Shown: piece by piece, positions 52,773 through 61,889 of the stretch | Layout of the letters: every line of letters starts with the position of its first letter | Position numbering within the stretch: position 1 is the stretch's first letter | Notes under the pieces: generated by a model | What the model saw: only the letters and a program-made list of their open reading frames with translations | What the model was told of the DNA's origin: nothing | The model's database searches: none | Assembly: GCA_964369685.1 (NCBI GenBank) | Contig: CAYJFB010000008.1 | Span: 21,281 to 85,280, forward strand | DNA: 64,000 nt | From: Avidesulfovibrio sp964369685 | Lineage (GTDB): Bacteria > Desulfobacterota > Desulfovibrionia > Desulfovibrionales > Desulfovibrionaceae | Direction: 5' to 3' | Made by a program: the position numbers and the translations under genes

Positions 52773-53375
52773 TTAAAGAGGGAGTTCAATATTCTGTTGT
52801 ATGAGCTTGTGTTGCAAGGTTTGCAGAGCCTTTTGTGCGGCTTGGCGACACAAGGCATCGGGGTCATCGTGTTGCCCGACCAAGAGGGCGCGACGCACAT
52901 GTACTGTACTCAAATCAGGCCATGCTTCAAGCAGTGTTTCGACAGCAACATAACAACTACGACGCAAAGGAGCATGATCGCAGTAGTTATCGTCTTTTCC
53001 CGTATCAATAATATAGGATAACAACACACGATGAAATTCTTCGGCAAGTTTACGGTTGGCTGCCAACGCTGCACTGAAGCCTTCGGGGATTCCCCAACCG
53101 ATATTACCCGATTCTTCATTCATATGCCACATAAGACGACGCATCATGTTTCGTGCCTGTTCCATGCCGCTTGCTTCAGTTGTTAAGCGATCAATTTGTT
53201 CTCCAAACAGAATTGCCGCACGGTTGGTTATTTCTCCACCTTGCGGCAAGCACGCCAACAAAGGATTGAGCAATTCTAACGGCGCAAACACATTCAATTC
53301 TTGAGAGCGAGTATGCCAATCATCTTTTTCCAAGAGCATACGAATTTGTGCTTTAAGGTTACGAAATCGCGGCAT
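52773..53375 (-). CDS. Alpha-helical protein, HEAT-repeat-like
   Basis: A 200-residue soluble protein that I do not recognise with certainty. It is almost wholly helical, with repeating segments ending in Ala/Leu-rich helices (RRSCYVAVETLLEAWPDL, VRRALLVGQHDDPDALCRQA), as in HEAT-type solenoids. A central RNMMRRLMWHMNEESGNIGWGIPEG is distinctive. No Cys cluster or nucleotide site is seen. It lies between nadK and ahbC on the same strand. A protein-binding adaptor role is a guess. Confidence 0.72.
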   Translation of the reverse strand: MPRFRNLKAQIRMLLEKDDWHTRSQELNVFAPLELLNPLLACLPQGGEITNRAAILFGEQIDRLTTEASGMEQARNMMRRLMWHMNEESGNIGWGIPEGFSAALAANRKLAEEFHRVLLSYIIDTGKDDNYCDHAPLRRSCYVAVETLLEAWPDLSTVHVRRALLVGQHDDPDALCRQAAQKALQTLQHKLIQQNIELPL

Positions 53376-53467
53376 AGAGTCACCTGTTTTTTTACGTCGT
53401 GTTTACAACGATACAGTTTTAAACAATGCAAACGGCTTATAAAACATCTTAAATGTTTTCAACAACA

Positions 53468-54328
53468 TTACTCTTTTATCGTGTGTGAAGCACGATTATA
53501 GAAGAAACCACAGCGCAATAAGCGTTCATAATACGTTGATTGGTGCGGTTCAAACAATTGATAAGCGTTTTTTTGTCCGGAAAGATAAAGGGTGTCATTT
53601 TTTTCAAGTTGTATGCCGTCTTGTCCGTCGATGGTCAATCCGGCTTCAGGACTGCCAACACTGAGGGTTATTTGTGTCGTTTCGGGAAGTGTCAGCGGTG
53701 GAAAATGACAAAGAAACGGTGATATGGCGGTGAGCGACAACGCCGCCAAGGCAGGGTGCACCAACGCGCCCCCCGCGGACACGGCATAGCCTGAAGAACC
53801 GACAGGTGTTGAGACAATCAAGCCGTCAGAACGCACTTGCCCCATGTCATGTTCATCAACACTGACCGAAAGCGTCAGAACTCGAGCCAAAGCCCCGCGA
53901 CTGACAGTGATGTCATTCACAGCAAGACCTTGCTCAATAATTGAACCGTCACGTTCAAGGGCAAAGCGAACCGCCGTTCGGGGAGATATTGTTAAGGCTC
54001 CTTGAACAAGTTGCGTGAGTATTTCGAGCCATCCCGTCTTTGAGGCTTCAGCCAAAAAACCGACAGAACCAAAATTGATTCCAAGCAACGGCGCGTGGAT
54101 TTTTTGTGATAACAACGCACGCACTGTACCGATAAACGTGCCGTCGCCGCCAAGTACAAGCACAGCGTGAAGAGCGGTTGAGGTGTGTTCCGGAAAAAAA
54201 GTGTGTCCTGCGAGAGCGATGTGTGCAGTACAGCCTTGTTCCGTGAGGTATTGTCGGATTGTGTTTGCAGCAATTTTGGCGTTGGGGCTGTCTTTGGTTA
54301 CAAGCAGAAACGATGTACAAGGATGCAT
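53468..54328 (-). CDS. nadK: NAD kinase
   Basis: A 286-residue enzyme phosphorylating NAD to NADP. GGDGTF (VLGGDGTFIGT) near 58-68 is the catalytic motif; LGINFGSVGFL and VNDITVSRG follow, the latter replacing the usual NE by ND. The SDGLIVSTPVGSSGYAVSAGG segment is the substrate-binding signature. Length is normal. Confidence 0.95.
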   Translation of the reverse strand: MHPCTSFLLVTKDSPNAKIAANTIRQYLTEQGCTAHIALAGHTFFPEHTSTALHAVLVLGGDGTFIGTVRALLSQKIHAPLLGINFGSVGFLAEASKTGWLEILTQLVQGALTISPRTAVRFALERDGSIIEQGLAVNDITVSRGALARVLTLSVSVDEHDMGQVRSDGLIVSTPVGSSGYAVSAGGALVHPALAALSLTAISPFLCHFPPLTLPETTQITLSVGSPEAGLTIDGQDGIQLEKNDTLYLSGQKNAYQLFEPHQSTYYERLLRCGFFYNRASHTIKE

Positions 54329-54476
54329 GATTTTTTGCTACTCGCAATGTTTTCGGTGACGATTTGAGTTCATTTTAAACAAACAAGCGACGCGCTTTTC
54401 TGATCATAAGCGTTCAATCTTTTCTTTATGATGTTGCCATAGTCGTGTGTTTTAATCAAGTAAAGGAACGAGATTG

Positions 54477-54548
54477 ATGTCTTTATTTTATATGGTATTG
54501 TTTTTTTTTGAAGAACAGGCGTCATGTGGGTTACAAATTTTTTATTGA
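54477..54548 (+). CDS. Possible 23-codon hydrophobic leader peptide
   Basis: On the plus strand, between two minus-strand genes, AAAGGAAC lies 7-8 bases before an ATG that opens a 23-residue hydrophobic frame (MSLFYMVLFFFEEQ…IFY). Its stop is one base ahead of a hairpin (54550-54596: AGCACTGTCA with TGGCAGTGCT). Good ribosome site, membrane-like composition and downstream hairpin make a small expressed unit possible. Chance cannot be excluded. Confidence 0.3.
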   Translation: MSLFYMVLFFFEEQASCGLQIFY

Positions 54549-54549
54549 G

Positions 54550-54596
54550 AGCACTGTCATCAGATTGAGTATATCATTGTCAACTGTGGCAGTGCT
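54550..54596 (+). other. Hairpin after the possible small peptide gene
   Basis: AGCACTGTCA at 54550-54559 pairs with TGGCAGTGCT at 54587-54596 (one wobble), loop of 27 bases, followed by TTC. It also lies 25 bp beyond the stop of the leftward MobB gene, where it could serve as that gene's 3' structure. Confidence 0.45.
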
Positions 54597-54620
54597 TTCA
54601 ACACATCAATTCACAAAAAT

Positions 54621-55346
54621 TTATTTTAGTGTGACGGTGATGTTTGCTCCCGGAACATAGCCTTTAAGGCTGCTCAATAGGCCTTTAAGTGTACCTGACA
54701 GCATGTTTGCGGTGAAAGGGTTGAGGCCGAGGGGTTGTCCGTTGATATTTACTTGAATATTGGTATTGAGAGCTTTACAGTCGGTAATGTGTGCTTGTTT
54801 GGCTACGATTTGGCGAGCAAGCATACCGCATTGGCGTTGCCCGCACGCACCGCAATCAAGCGCGGGAAGTGCAAAACTGTATTCCAAAATATATTCTGCC
54901 AACTCGGCAAGGTGCTGTTCTTCAAAACGCGGCATGTCGGGTAAACCGATAGAGCCAAAACACGCCAACGCCAATTCAGGAACCAAATCGGCAAGACGAT
55001 TGTTTGCGGTAATCTCATCCTCATCTCGCAAACACAAAATGCGTGGCAACCAGTCTAATTGTTTGCCACCTTCAATCAAGACAAGATCCGCATCCAAAAG
55101 CGGCAACATGTCAATCAACGGACGGCGTTCTCCCAAAAATAAGACGGTTTCATCCACGCCCAAACCAAGAACAATGTGTCCCGGTTTCATAAGTCGTGAG
55201 GTATCTGTATTGGGCTTATCCAGTTTATTGTGGGTGTGTTTGATTATGGCAACACGCACATTTTGTTTAATAAAACATTCTGCCAACAATCCCATAAGGT
55301 GGGTTTTTCCCGAGTTGCCGAATCCAATAATACTGACAGCTTTCAT
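54621..55346 (-). CDS. MobB-like GTPase with C-terminal Fe-S domain
   Basis: A 241-residue protein. Residues 1-160 resemble MobB: P-loop IIGFGNSGKTHLMG at 5-18 and VLIEGGKQLDWLP. Residues about 165-200 carry CGACGQRQCGMLARQIV…C, a 4Fe-4S-type pattern (Cys-x2-Cys-x4-Cys, then a distal Cys). A beta-rich tail follows. MobB fusions assist molybdenum or tungsten cofactor maturation; the Fe-S part suggests use with a formate dehydrogenase-like system. No moa or mob genes lie nearby. Confidence 0.83.
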   Translation of the reverse strand: MKAVSIIGFGNSGKTHLMGLLAECFIKQNVRVAIIKHTHNKLDKPNTDTSRLMKPGHIVLGLGVDETVLFLGERRPLIDMLPLLDADLVLIEGGKQLDWLPRILCLRDEDEITANNRLADLVPELALACFGSIGLPDMPRFEEQHLAELAEYILEYSFALPALDCGACGQRQCGMLARQIVAKQAHITDCKALNTNIQVNINGQPLGLNPFTANMLSGTLKGLLSSLKGYVPGANITVTLK

Positions 55347-55540
55347 GATTCCCCCCTTCCACTACAAACTTATTGAACCGTTTTTTTGTCTGTCAAGGTT
55401 CAAGGTCTTTATCCTTGACTTAAAGAAGTTTAACAGCAGTATCAAAATAAGGCAACGGCGAAACGTAAATACATGAGCTTTTTCACAGCATCACGATCGG
55501 AAACAGCCCTGTTTTCTTCTATCGTGTCTCACTTTTAGTG

Positions 55541-55569
55541 TTGACATCTTGCAATAATAGGCATATATA
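55541..55569 (+). promoter_or_regulatory. Sigma-70 promoter for the rimP-nusA-ylxR-infB operon
   Basis: TTGACA at 55541-55546, a 17-base spacer and TATATA at 55564-55569. The -35 is perfect and the -10 differs at one base from TATAAT. It points to rimP and gives a leader of about 180 nt. Confidence 0.82.
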
Positions 55570-55655
55570 TGCCGCTGTTGGCGAGTGAGCAAAAGGTTTT
55601 CTTTGAAACCGTGTCCAAACGTCACATCCTGTTTGACCGTGTATGGTCTTTTCGG

Positions 55656-55684
55656 GGTGGCCTTAAACGGCCTCCTTTTTTTTT
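55656..55684 (+). terminator. Leader terminator/attenuator before rimP
   Basis: GGTGGCC at 55656-55662 pairs with GGCCTCC at 55669-55675 (one T-T mismatch), loop TTAAAC, followed by nine T. It lies between the operon promoter and rimP, so transcripts must read through it. In E. coli the nusA operon is controlled through leader terminators by NusA itself; a similar loop here is inferred. Confidence 0.72.
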
Positions 55685-55755
55685 GTATATATTACACTGT
55701 GACACGGAAAAACACTCTGTTAACCGACTGTTTTTTTTGGGGGAGATCATTTTTA

Positions 55756-56415
55756 ATGACAACTGACAGACTTGCTTCTTTGTATGCTCTTGCCGAACCA
55801 TTGGCCGCTTCTTTGGGGCTTATCTTATGGGGTATCGAACTGACAGGTTCTGGACGACCTGTGGTGCGTATTTTTGTTGATGCTCAACAGGATACCCCTG
55901 TGGAAGCCAAAAGCGTTTCGCCGGAGCAAGATGACATCTCGATCGAATTTCAAGCAGATGGTGTTTCAGTTGACCAATGTGCACGTCTTTCTCGCCTTTT
56001 AGGTTTATCAATGGATGTGGAGGCGCCTTTTGCTTCTGCATGGACATTGGAAATATCTTCTCCCGGTCTTGAGCGTGTTTTTTTTCGTCCTGAGCAGTTG
56101 TCAGCGTATGTGGGAGATGAACTTGAAGTGGCTTTATATCAAGCACATCCCGATTGGCCTACTGTAGAAGGATTATCCGGTCGCAAAAAGTTTCGCGGCG
56201 TGTTACGGCAAACAGAGGCAGAAGCCTTTGTGTTGACGATTGCCGAAAAACTTCGTACAGCCGATGAACCGGAAACATTACGCTTTGAATGGGACAGCGT
56301 GCGTCGTGTGCAACGAGTTCACACATTTCCTGAACCGGGGTTGCCCAAAAAACAACCGAAAAATACAGTAAAAAATAAAACAACTTCGCAATCTGCAAAC
56401 ACGAACCAACCCTGA
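55756..56415 (+). CDS. rimP: Ribosome maturation factor RimP
   Basis: A 219-residue protein with GGGGAG upstream of the ATG. The N-terminal domain includes LAEPLAASLGLILWGIEL and VRIFVDA; the central signature is VSVDQCARLSRLLG…, followed by LEISSPGLERVFF (usual LEVSSPGLDRPL). It helps 30S assembly. An acidic insertion near residues 40-62 (PVEAKSVSPEQDD) and a Lys/Asn-rich tail make it longer than E. coli RimP (150). It is followed by nusA after 222 bp, longer than usual. Confidence 0.93.
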   Translation: MTTDRLASLYALAEPLAASLGLILWGIELTGSGRPVVRIFVDAQQDTPVEAKSVSPEQDDISIEFQADGVSVDQCARLSRLLGLSMDVEAPFASAWTLEISSPGLERVFFRPEQLSAYVGDELEVALYQAHPDWPTVEGLSGRKKFRGVLRQTEAEAFVLTIAEKLRTADEPETLRFEWDSVRRVQRVHTFPEPGLPKKQPKNTVKNKTTSQSANTNQP

Positions 56416-56637
56416 GAGCGTGTCAAATACGTATTTTTGACTCTCTCTGCGTCAAAATTCACGTTTTTTCGGCCATGTATATCTACTCTCCCCCAAAAAC
56501 CGTTCAAGAAACATGACTGTTCTTTCTTGAGCGAACATCAACATTCTTAATTTGACGGAACGAGCCGGCTGACATTTTCTTTGCTGTTTTGCGCCGTTAT
56601 CTATATTATCAAAGATTTCTAAAGCAAGGATTTCTGG

Positions 56638-58182
56638 ATGAACCTGGAACTAAAAAAAGCCATTGAGCAGATCTGCAAAGACAAAGGCATTGATCGCGAC
56701 CTGCTCATTGATACGCTGGAAGACGCCGTAAGAACCTCTGTCGAACGTAAATATGGCAGTTCTCTTGATGTTGAAGTGCGTTACAACGACGATACCGGTG
56801 ATATTGAAGTGTATCAATTTAAAATTGTTGTTGAAGAGGTTGACGATCCGATTCGTGAAATCGATCTTGAAGATGCCAAAAATCACGATCCGTCTGTTCA
56901 GCTTGACGACGAAATGGGTTTTCGTTTGAAAGTTGAAGATCTTGGACGTATTGCCGCTCAATCGGCCAAACAAGTCATCATTCAACGGATGCGCGATGCC
57001 GAACAAGAATTGATTTATGAAGAATTTCGTGAACGAATCGGTGAAATTGTCGGCGGCATGATTCAGCGTCGCGATAAAGGCGGTTGGATTTTAAATATCG
57101 GACGCACCGAGGCATTGTTGCCGCGTGATGAGCAAATTCCTCGTGAACATTACAAGCGCGGCGATCGTGTTCATGGTTTAATCATTGATGTACGCAAAGA
57201 AGGGCGTGGTCCGCAAGTGATCATGTCGCGTTCACACCGCGATTATATGGCGGCATTATTTCGACGCGAAGTGCCCGAGGTTGACGACGGCACTGTACAA
57301 ATCATGGGTGTGGCGCGTGATCCAGGCAGCCGTGCCAAGGTAGCTGTATTATCACGGGATCGTGATGTAGATCCTGTCGGCGCGTGTGTCGGCGTTCGTG
57401 GTTCACGGATTCAGAATATTGTGCAAGAATTGCATGGCGAACGGATTGATATTGTGGTATGGAGTGCCGAAGTTTCTACCTATGCACGCAACGCGTTGGC
57501 TCCTGCGGTGATTTCTCGTATTGTGGTTGACGAAGCCGAAAACTTATTGGAAGTGACCGTTCCCGATGAACAGTTAACCAGTGCCATTGGCCGCAAAGGT
57601 CAAAATGTGAAGCTTGCCGCCAAATTGTTGGGTTGGAAAATCGATATATTCACTGAAACCCGTTATAATGAAGCCAATGCCATCGGTCAAGGTTTGGAAC
57701 AAGTCGCCAATGTGGCAGAAATTTCTTTAGATGCGTTGTTGAGTGCCGGCTTTAACCGTTTGGATCGTTTGCGTGACGCTTCTGATGAAGAATTGTCTGA
57801 AAAATTGTTCCTCACCGCTTCACGCATCGGTGATTTGCGTGCAGCCATTCATTTTTTGAGTCCTGCTTCCATGGACACGGGAGACAACAACACCAACACA
57901 ACAGCAGAAGAGAATACACAAGACAGTGAGGCTGAAAAGCAAGCTCTCGAATCTACGGTTGAAGAAGAGACTCTCGAACCTGCTGTTGAAGAAGAAATAT
58001 TCAAAACGACGGATGAAGAAGAGACGCTCGAAACGTCAAATGCCTTTGCCTCAGAAGAAACTCATGATGATGCCAATGCGATGGATGTTGACGAAACAAC
58101 AAACCACGCAGACACACTCGATTCAGAACAGGCCGAAGAACAATCGACAACGACCTCCATCCCTGAAGAGGCTACGCGATAA
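56638..58182 (+). CDS. nusA: Transcription termination/antitermination protein NusA
   Basis: A 514-residue protein. Domains in order: N-terminal RNA polymerase-binding domain (1-130), S1 domain (about 135-200, GGMIQRRDKGGWILNIGRTE), then KH1 and KH2 (about 225-345, GACVGVRGSRIQNIVQEL and TSAIGRKGQNVKLAAKLLGW). A helix-hairpin-helix-like stretch follows (LLSAGFNRLDRLRDASDEEL). The last 95 residues are a highly acidic Glu/Thr-rich tail (VEEETLEPAVEEEI), not the acidic repeat of E. coli. KPGASS-type changes do not affect the core. The stop is 2 bp before ylxR. Confidence 0.96.
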   Translation: MNLELKKAIEQICKDKGIDRDLLIDTLEDAVRTSVERKYGSSLDVEVRYNDDTGDIEVYQFKIVVEEVDDPIREIDLEDAKNHDPSVQLDDEMGFRLKVEDLGRIAAQSAKQVIIQRMRDAEQELIYEEFRERIGEIVGGMIQRRDKGGWILNIGRTEALLPRDEQIPREHYKRGDRVHGLIIDVRKEGRGPQVIMSRSHRDYMAALFRREVPEVDDGTVQIMGVARDPGSRAKVAVLSRDRDVDPVGACVGVRGSRIQNIVQELHGERIDIVVWSAEVSTYARNALAPAVISRIVVDEAENLLEVTVPDEQLTSAIGRKGQNVKLAAKLLGWKIDIFTETRYNEANAIGQGLEQVANVAEISLDALLSAGFNRLDRLRDASDEELSEKLFLTASRIGDLRAAIHFLSPASMDTGDNNTNTTAEENTQDSEAEKQALESTVEEETLEPAVEEEIFKTTDEEETLETSNAFASEETHDDANAMDVDETTNHADTLDSEQAEEQSTTTSIPEEATR

Positions 58183-58184
58183 TT

Positions 58185-58445
58185 ATGACTCAAAAGCATG
58201 TTCCCACACGAATGTGCGTTATTTGTAGACGTAGGGCACCAAAATTTGAATTGACACGCCATGTATTGCCCCAAAGAGGTGCAACCTCAAGTGGGGATGA
58301 CCTTCTGACCGATGAACGCCAAGTGCAGCCCGGACGCGGTTGGTATGTGTGTTCAGACAAAACCTGCCAAACAAAAATTCAAAAGTTTTGTCCACGCGGA
58401 CGGAAGCGAAGAGGTATGACCTCAAAGGGAGTATTAGATGACTAA
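58185..58445 (+). CDS. YlxR (DUF448) family protein
   Basis: An 86-residue protein with the family motif PTRMCVICRRRAPKFELTR near the N-terminus and GRGWYVCSDKTCQTK in the second half. YlxR-type proteins bind RNA and are thought to act on transcription or ribosomes. It is set between nusA (2 bp gap) and infB (8 bp overlap), the standard position. Confidence 0.93.
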   Translation: MTQKHVPTRMCVICRRRAPKFELTRHVLPQRGATSSGDDLLTDERQVQPGRGWYVCSDKTCQTKIQKFCPRGRKRRGMTSKGVLDD

Positions 58446-61400
58446 AAATACAATGAAAGTAAAAGAATTTGCTGCAGAGCTTGGAGTGCCGCATACCGAG
58501 GTCATTCGAGCGATGCGTGATATGGGGATTCCTGCAAAAAGTGCGGCAAGCCCTATTCAAGATGAGGAACTCCCCCGTTTGCGCGACCATTTTGCTGCCG
58601 GCAAAGCCGAACAGCCTGCCGAACAACGTGAAGTCCAACCCGGTGTTATTTTGCGCCGCCGTACACGCAAAAAGAGTGAAGATCCTGCTGAAACCATCGG
58701 CACCGATGCCAAACCCGTCTCTGAGGATAATGTGGCCGCTGCACAGGATACGGCAGTGTCGGCTGTTGCTGACGAAGACACTGTGCCAAATAAAAACGCA
58801 CAACCGAAAACGACGAAAAATGAATCCAGAAACAGTCGTAAAAAAACGAATGCCCGTCCGGAAGCGCAACAAGCTAAAGTGATCAGCCGTCCAGGTTCTC
58901 AGCCGCCAATGCCTGAAGTCGCTCCTCTTGCGGTTGAGCCTGTCGTTGTCGAAGATGTAGCCGTTGCCACAAAAACACAAGACAATGTACAACCGGCCCC
59001 CCAAAATACGACTACAGTTGTTGCAACGCCTGCAGATGTAACAGCTGCAACGATTGAAATCACAAAATCTGAAGCAAATGATCAGCCAAACGTTGCCGAA
59101 AAAAATGTGACTCAAGACGTGTCTGCCACGGCATCGACGACACAAGAGATTGGCGCGCAAGAGGAAAAAACTCAAGACGCGACAACGGTAAAAATAGTGC
59201 AATCGACAGCATCACCTGACACAGCAATGACAAACGAATCTGAAGCGGCTACGAAAAAACCTGCTCAAGAATCCGGATCGCAAGATCTTATTCAAGAGCC
59301 CGCGTCTAAAGAAGTTACAGAAGCTACGCCAAAAGAATCTGTAGCCAAGGATTCTGCATCTAAAGAGGCAAAAGGCCAAGGAACAACAACTCAGGATGCC
59401 CAACCTCAAGCCCAACCTCAAGCCGAACGTCAAGTACGTACAAACAAGGCTCGTCCTGCGGCTTCTGCGACTCCCGAAGGGTCTTCGGCTCCCTCATTGT
59501 TGCCGCCTGTTTCTGAAACGCGTGCGAACGCTTCTGATAACAATGAACGGAAAACCACGCCTCGCCCACAAGAAACATCTACACAGCATGTACGTGTTAT
59601 TTCTCGCCCCGATCCTGCACAGGTGCGCCGCAATGCTGAAGCCAATGCAGGACGTGATACCCGTGAAAATCGTGACTCTCGTGACGGAAATCGTCCGAGT
59701 CGTCCGGGCGGCCCTCGTCCCGCCGGCGGCGGACAACGTGATGGTGTAAGACCTGATGGCTTCCGTCCGGCTACTCCGCGTAGCGGCAGCAATATGCCAA
59801 ATATGCCTGATTTTGGACACACCACAAGTGACGGCGACAGCGGGCGTGAAGGACAGAGCAAGAAAAAACGGAATAAAAATCAAAACCGTCGTGGCGGTGA
59901 GTTTTTACAAAACGACAACGGGGGACGTCGACGGATCGAAGACGATTCCGATATGCCACGGATGCGCGGACGGCGACGGAATAAAAACCGTGACGATCGC
60001 AAGCAACCCCAATCGACTCAGCCGCTTAAGGCCACCAAACGCAAAATTCGTGTAGAAGAAGCCATTCGTGTTGCGGACATGGCACACCAGATGGGCTTGA
60101 AATCCGGTGAAATTATTAAAGTGCTTTTTAAACTCGGTGTGATGGCAACGATCAACGAAGCGCTTGATCTTGATACCGCAGCGATTGTGGCTGCAGAATT
60201 TGGTTATGAAGTGGAAAAAGTGGGTTTCACAGAAGAAGATTATTTGACTCCCGCCGAAACAGATGCCCCCGAAAGCCTCAAGCGTCGTCCACCCGTGATC
60301 ACCATCATGGGTCACGTTGACCACGGTAAAACGTCATTGCTTGACGCCATTCGTAAAACCAACGTAACCAGCGGCGAAGCAGGTGGTATAACCCAGCACA
60401 TCGGTGCATACCATGTAAAAACCAAAAACGGTGAAATTGTCTTTTTGGATACACCCGGCCACGAAGCGTTTACGGCGATGCGTGCTCGCGGTGCACAGGT
60501 GACGGATTTGGTTGTATTGGTTGTGGCTGCCGACGACGGAGTTATGGAGCAAACTCGTGAAGCCGTGAACCACTCACGCGCTGCAGGTGTTCCGATTATG
60601 GTCGCGGTGAACAAAATTGATAAGGAAGGCGCCAATCCCGATCGGGTGTTGCGTGAACTTGCCGAAATTGGTTTGGTTCCCGAGTCTTGGGGTGGCGATA
60701 CGGTTGTTTCGATGGTGTCGGCAAAATCTCGTGAAGGTCTTGACGATTTGCTTGAAATGTTGGCTTTACAAGCTGAAATTCTTGATTTAAAAGCCAATCC
60801 CGACAAATCTGCCCGTGGACATATTGTAGAAGCCAAGTTGGATAAAGGGCGCGGACCTGTGGCGACAGTCCTAATCCAGCAAGGTACCCTGCATCAAGGG
60901 GACAACTTTGTTTGCGGTGTGTTCAGCGGACGTGTACGCGCCATGTTTAATGATCAGGGGCGTAAAGTGAAGGAAGCAGGGCCTTCAATTCCTGTTGAAG
61001 TACAAGGCTTTGACGGTGTTCCCGAAGCCGGTGAAGAATTTGTATGCCTGACTGATGAAAAATTGACACGCCGCATTGCTGAAACACGTGCAATCAAGCA
61101 ACGTGAACGCGAACTGGCAAAAGAATCGCGTGTAACGCTTGAAACGTTCCTTTCACGCAAGAAAAATGATCAAGAAGCTTTGGTACTCAACTTGGTTGTC
61201 AAAGCGGACGTGCAAGGTTCATTGGAAGCTATTATTGAGGCACTCAATAAACAAAGTACGGAAAAAGTACGCATCAATGTGATTCACGGCGGTGCTGGGG
61301 CTATTACTGAATCAGACATTTTATTGGCTTCTGCTTCAGACGCGATTGTTATTGGTTTCAACGTGCGCCCGACAGCGAAAGTGAAAGATGTGGCTGATCG

Positions 61401-61791
61401 TGAGAATGTTGATATTCGTTATTACGATATTATTTATAAACTGATTGATGAAATCAAAAGCGCGATGGCGGGTCTTCTGGCTCCTGTCAGCCGTGAAGTG
61501 TATTTGGGTCAAGCTGATGTCCGCCAAGTGTTTACGGTACCCAAGGCCGGTGCTGTTGCGGGTTGCCATGTTTCCGACGGAAAAATCTTGCGCGCTGCAG
61601 GTATCCGTTTGTTGCGTGACGGCGTTGTCGTGCATACGGGTAAAATTGCTTCTCTGCGGCGTTTTAAAGACGACGTGAAAGAAGTGATGAAAGGCTATGA
61701 ATGCGGTATCGGTATTGAAAATTACAACGATATAAAAATAAGTGACGTCATTGAAGCCTTTGATACCGTCACCGAAGCCGCTACATTATAA
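58438..61791 (+). CDS. infB: Translation initiation factor IF-2
   Basis: A 1117-residue protein, long for IF-2. An N-terminal IF2_N domain (MKVKEFAAELGVPHTEVIRAM) is followed by about 470 residues of low-complexity Ala/Thr/Gln/Lys sequence and Arg/Gly/Asp-rich stretches (DTRENRDSRDGNRPSRPGG). A second IF2_N (RVEEAIRVADMAHQMGLKSG) precedes the G domain, with G1 GHVDHGKTS near residue 625, G3 DTPGHEAF and G4 NKID. Domains II-IV end in the fMet-tRNA-binding region. It overlaps ylxR by 8 bp and is the last gene of the operon; the usual followers (DUF503, rbfA, truB) are absent here. Confidence 0.97.
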   Translation: MTKNTMKVKEFAAELGVPHTEVIRAMRDMGIPAKSAASPIQDEELPRLRDHFAAGKAEQPAEQREVQPGVILRRRTRKKSEDPAETIGTDAKPVSEDNVAAAQDTAVSAVADEDTVPNKNAQPKTTKNESRNSRKKTNARPEAQQAKVISRPGSQPPMPEVAPLAVEPVVVEDVAVATKTQDNVQPAPQNTTTVVATPADVTAATIEITKSEANDQPNVAEKNVTQDVSATASTTQEIGAQEEKTQDATTVKIVQSTASPDTAMTNESEAATKKPAQESGSQDLIQEPASKEVTEATPKESVAKDSASKEAKGQGTTTQDAQPQAQPQAERQVRTNKARPAASATPEGSSAPSLLPPVSETRANASDNNERKTTPRPQETSTQHVRVISRPDPAQVRRNAEANAGRDTRENRDSRDGNRPSRPGGPRPAGGGQRDGVRPDGFRPATPRSGSNMPNMPDFGHTTSDGDSGREGQSKKKRNKNQNRRGGEFLQNDNGGRRRIEDDSDMPRMRGRRRNKNRDDRKQPQSTQPLKATKRKIRVEEAIRVADMAHQMGLKSGEIIKVLFKLGVMATINEALDLDTAAIVAAEFGYEVEKVGFTEEDYLTPAETDAPESLKRRPPVITIMGHVDHGKTSLLDAIRKTNVTSGEAGGITQHIGAYHVKTKNGEIVFLDTPGHEAFTAMRARGAQVTDLVVLVVAADDGVMEQTREAVNHSRAAGVPIMVAVNKIDKEGANPDRVLRELAEIGLVPESWGGDTVVSMVSAKSREGLDDLLEMLALQAEILDLKANPDKSARGHIVEAKLDKGRGPVATVLIQQGTLHQGDNFVCGVFSGRVRAMFNDQGRKVKEAGPSIPVEVQGFDGVPEAGEEFVCLTDEKLTRRIAETRAIKQRERELAKESRVTLETFLSRKKNDQEALVLNLVVKADVQGSLEAIIEALNKQSTEKVRINVIHGGAGAITESDILLASASDAIVIGFNVRPTAKVKDVADRENVDIRYYDIIYKLIDEIKSAMAGLLAPVSREVYLGQADVRQVFTVPKAGAVAGCHVSDGKILRAAGIRLLRDGVVVHTGKIASLRRFKDDVKEVMKGYECGIGIENYNDIKISDVIEAFDTVTEAATL

Positions 61792-61855
61792 GAAACTTTT
61801 TTCTGAGGAAAAAATTCTAAAAAGCCATGTATAGCATAAAATAATCTTTTATTTT

Positions 61856-61889
61856 AAGGCATTATATCAAAAGATATAATGCCTTTTTT
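61856..61889 (+). terminator. Intrinsic terminator of the rimP-infB operon
   Basis: AAGGCATTATATC at 61856-61868 pairs perfectly with GATATAATGCCTT at 61873-61885 across four A, running into six T. It lies 65 bp after the infB stop. Confidence 0.93.

Larger units (their letters stand above)
55347..55755. other. Leader region of the rimP-nusA-infB operon
   Basis: 409 bases between the divergent MobB-like gene and rimP. It holds a near-consensus promoter (55541-55569) and, about 85 bp downstream, a terminator-like hairpin (55656-55684), followed by 71 bases to the rimP ATG. No tRNA is seen in the leader, unlike E. coli where metY lies there. Frames in this leader lack ribosome sites. Confidence 0.7.

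Noticed and set aside
54760..55476. A 238-codon plus-strand frame opposite the MobB-like gene
   Set aside because: Antisense shadow of a gene with clear P-loop and Fe-S motifs; no ribosome site.
58219..59202. A 327-codon minus-strand frame opposite infB
   Set aside because: It mirrors the low-complexity Ala/Thr/Gln region of IF-2; Cys/Arg/Phe-rich antisense product with no start site.
58469..59749. Out-of-frame plus-strand frames inside infB
   Set aside because: Frame shadows of the repetitive IF-2 linker; no independent ribosome sites or family patterns.
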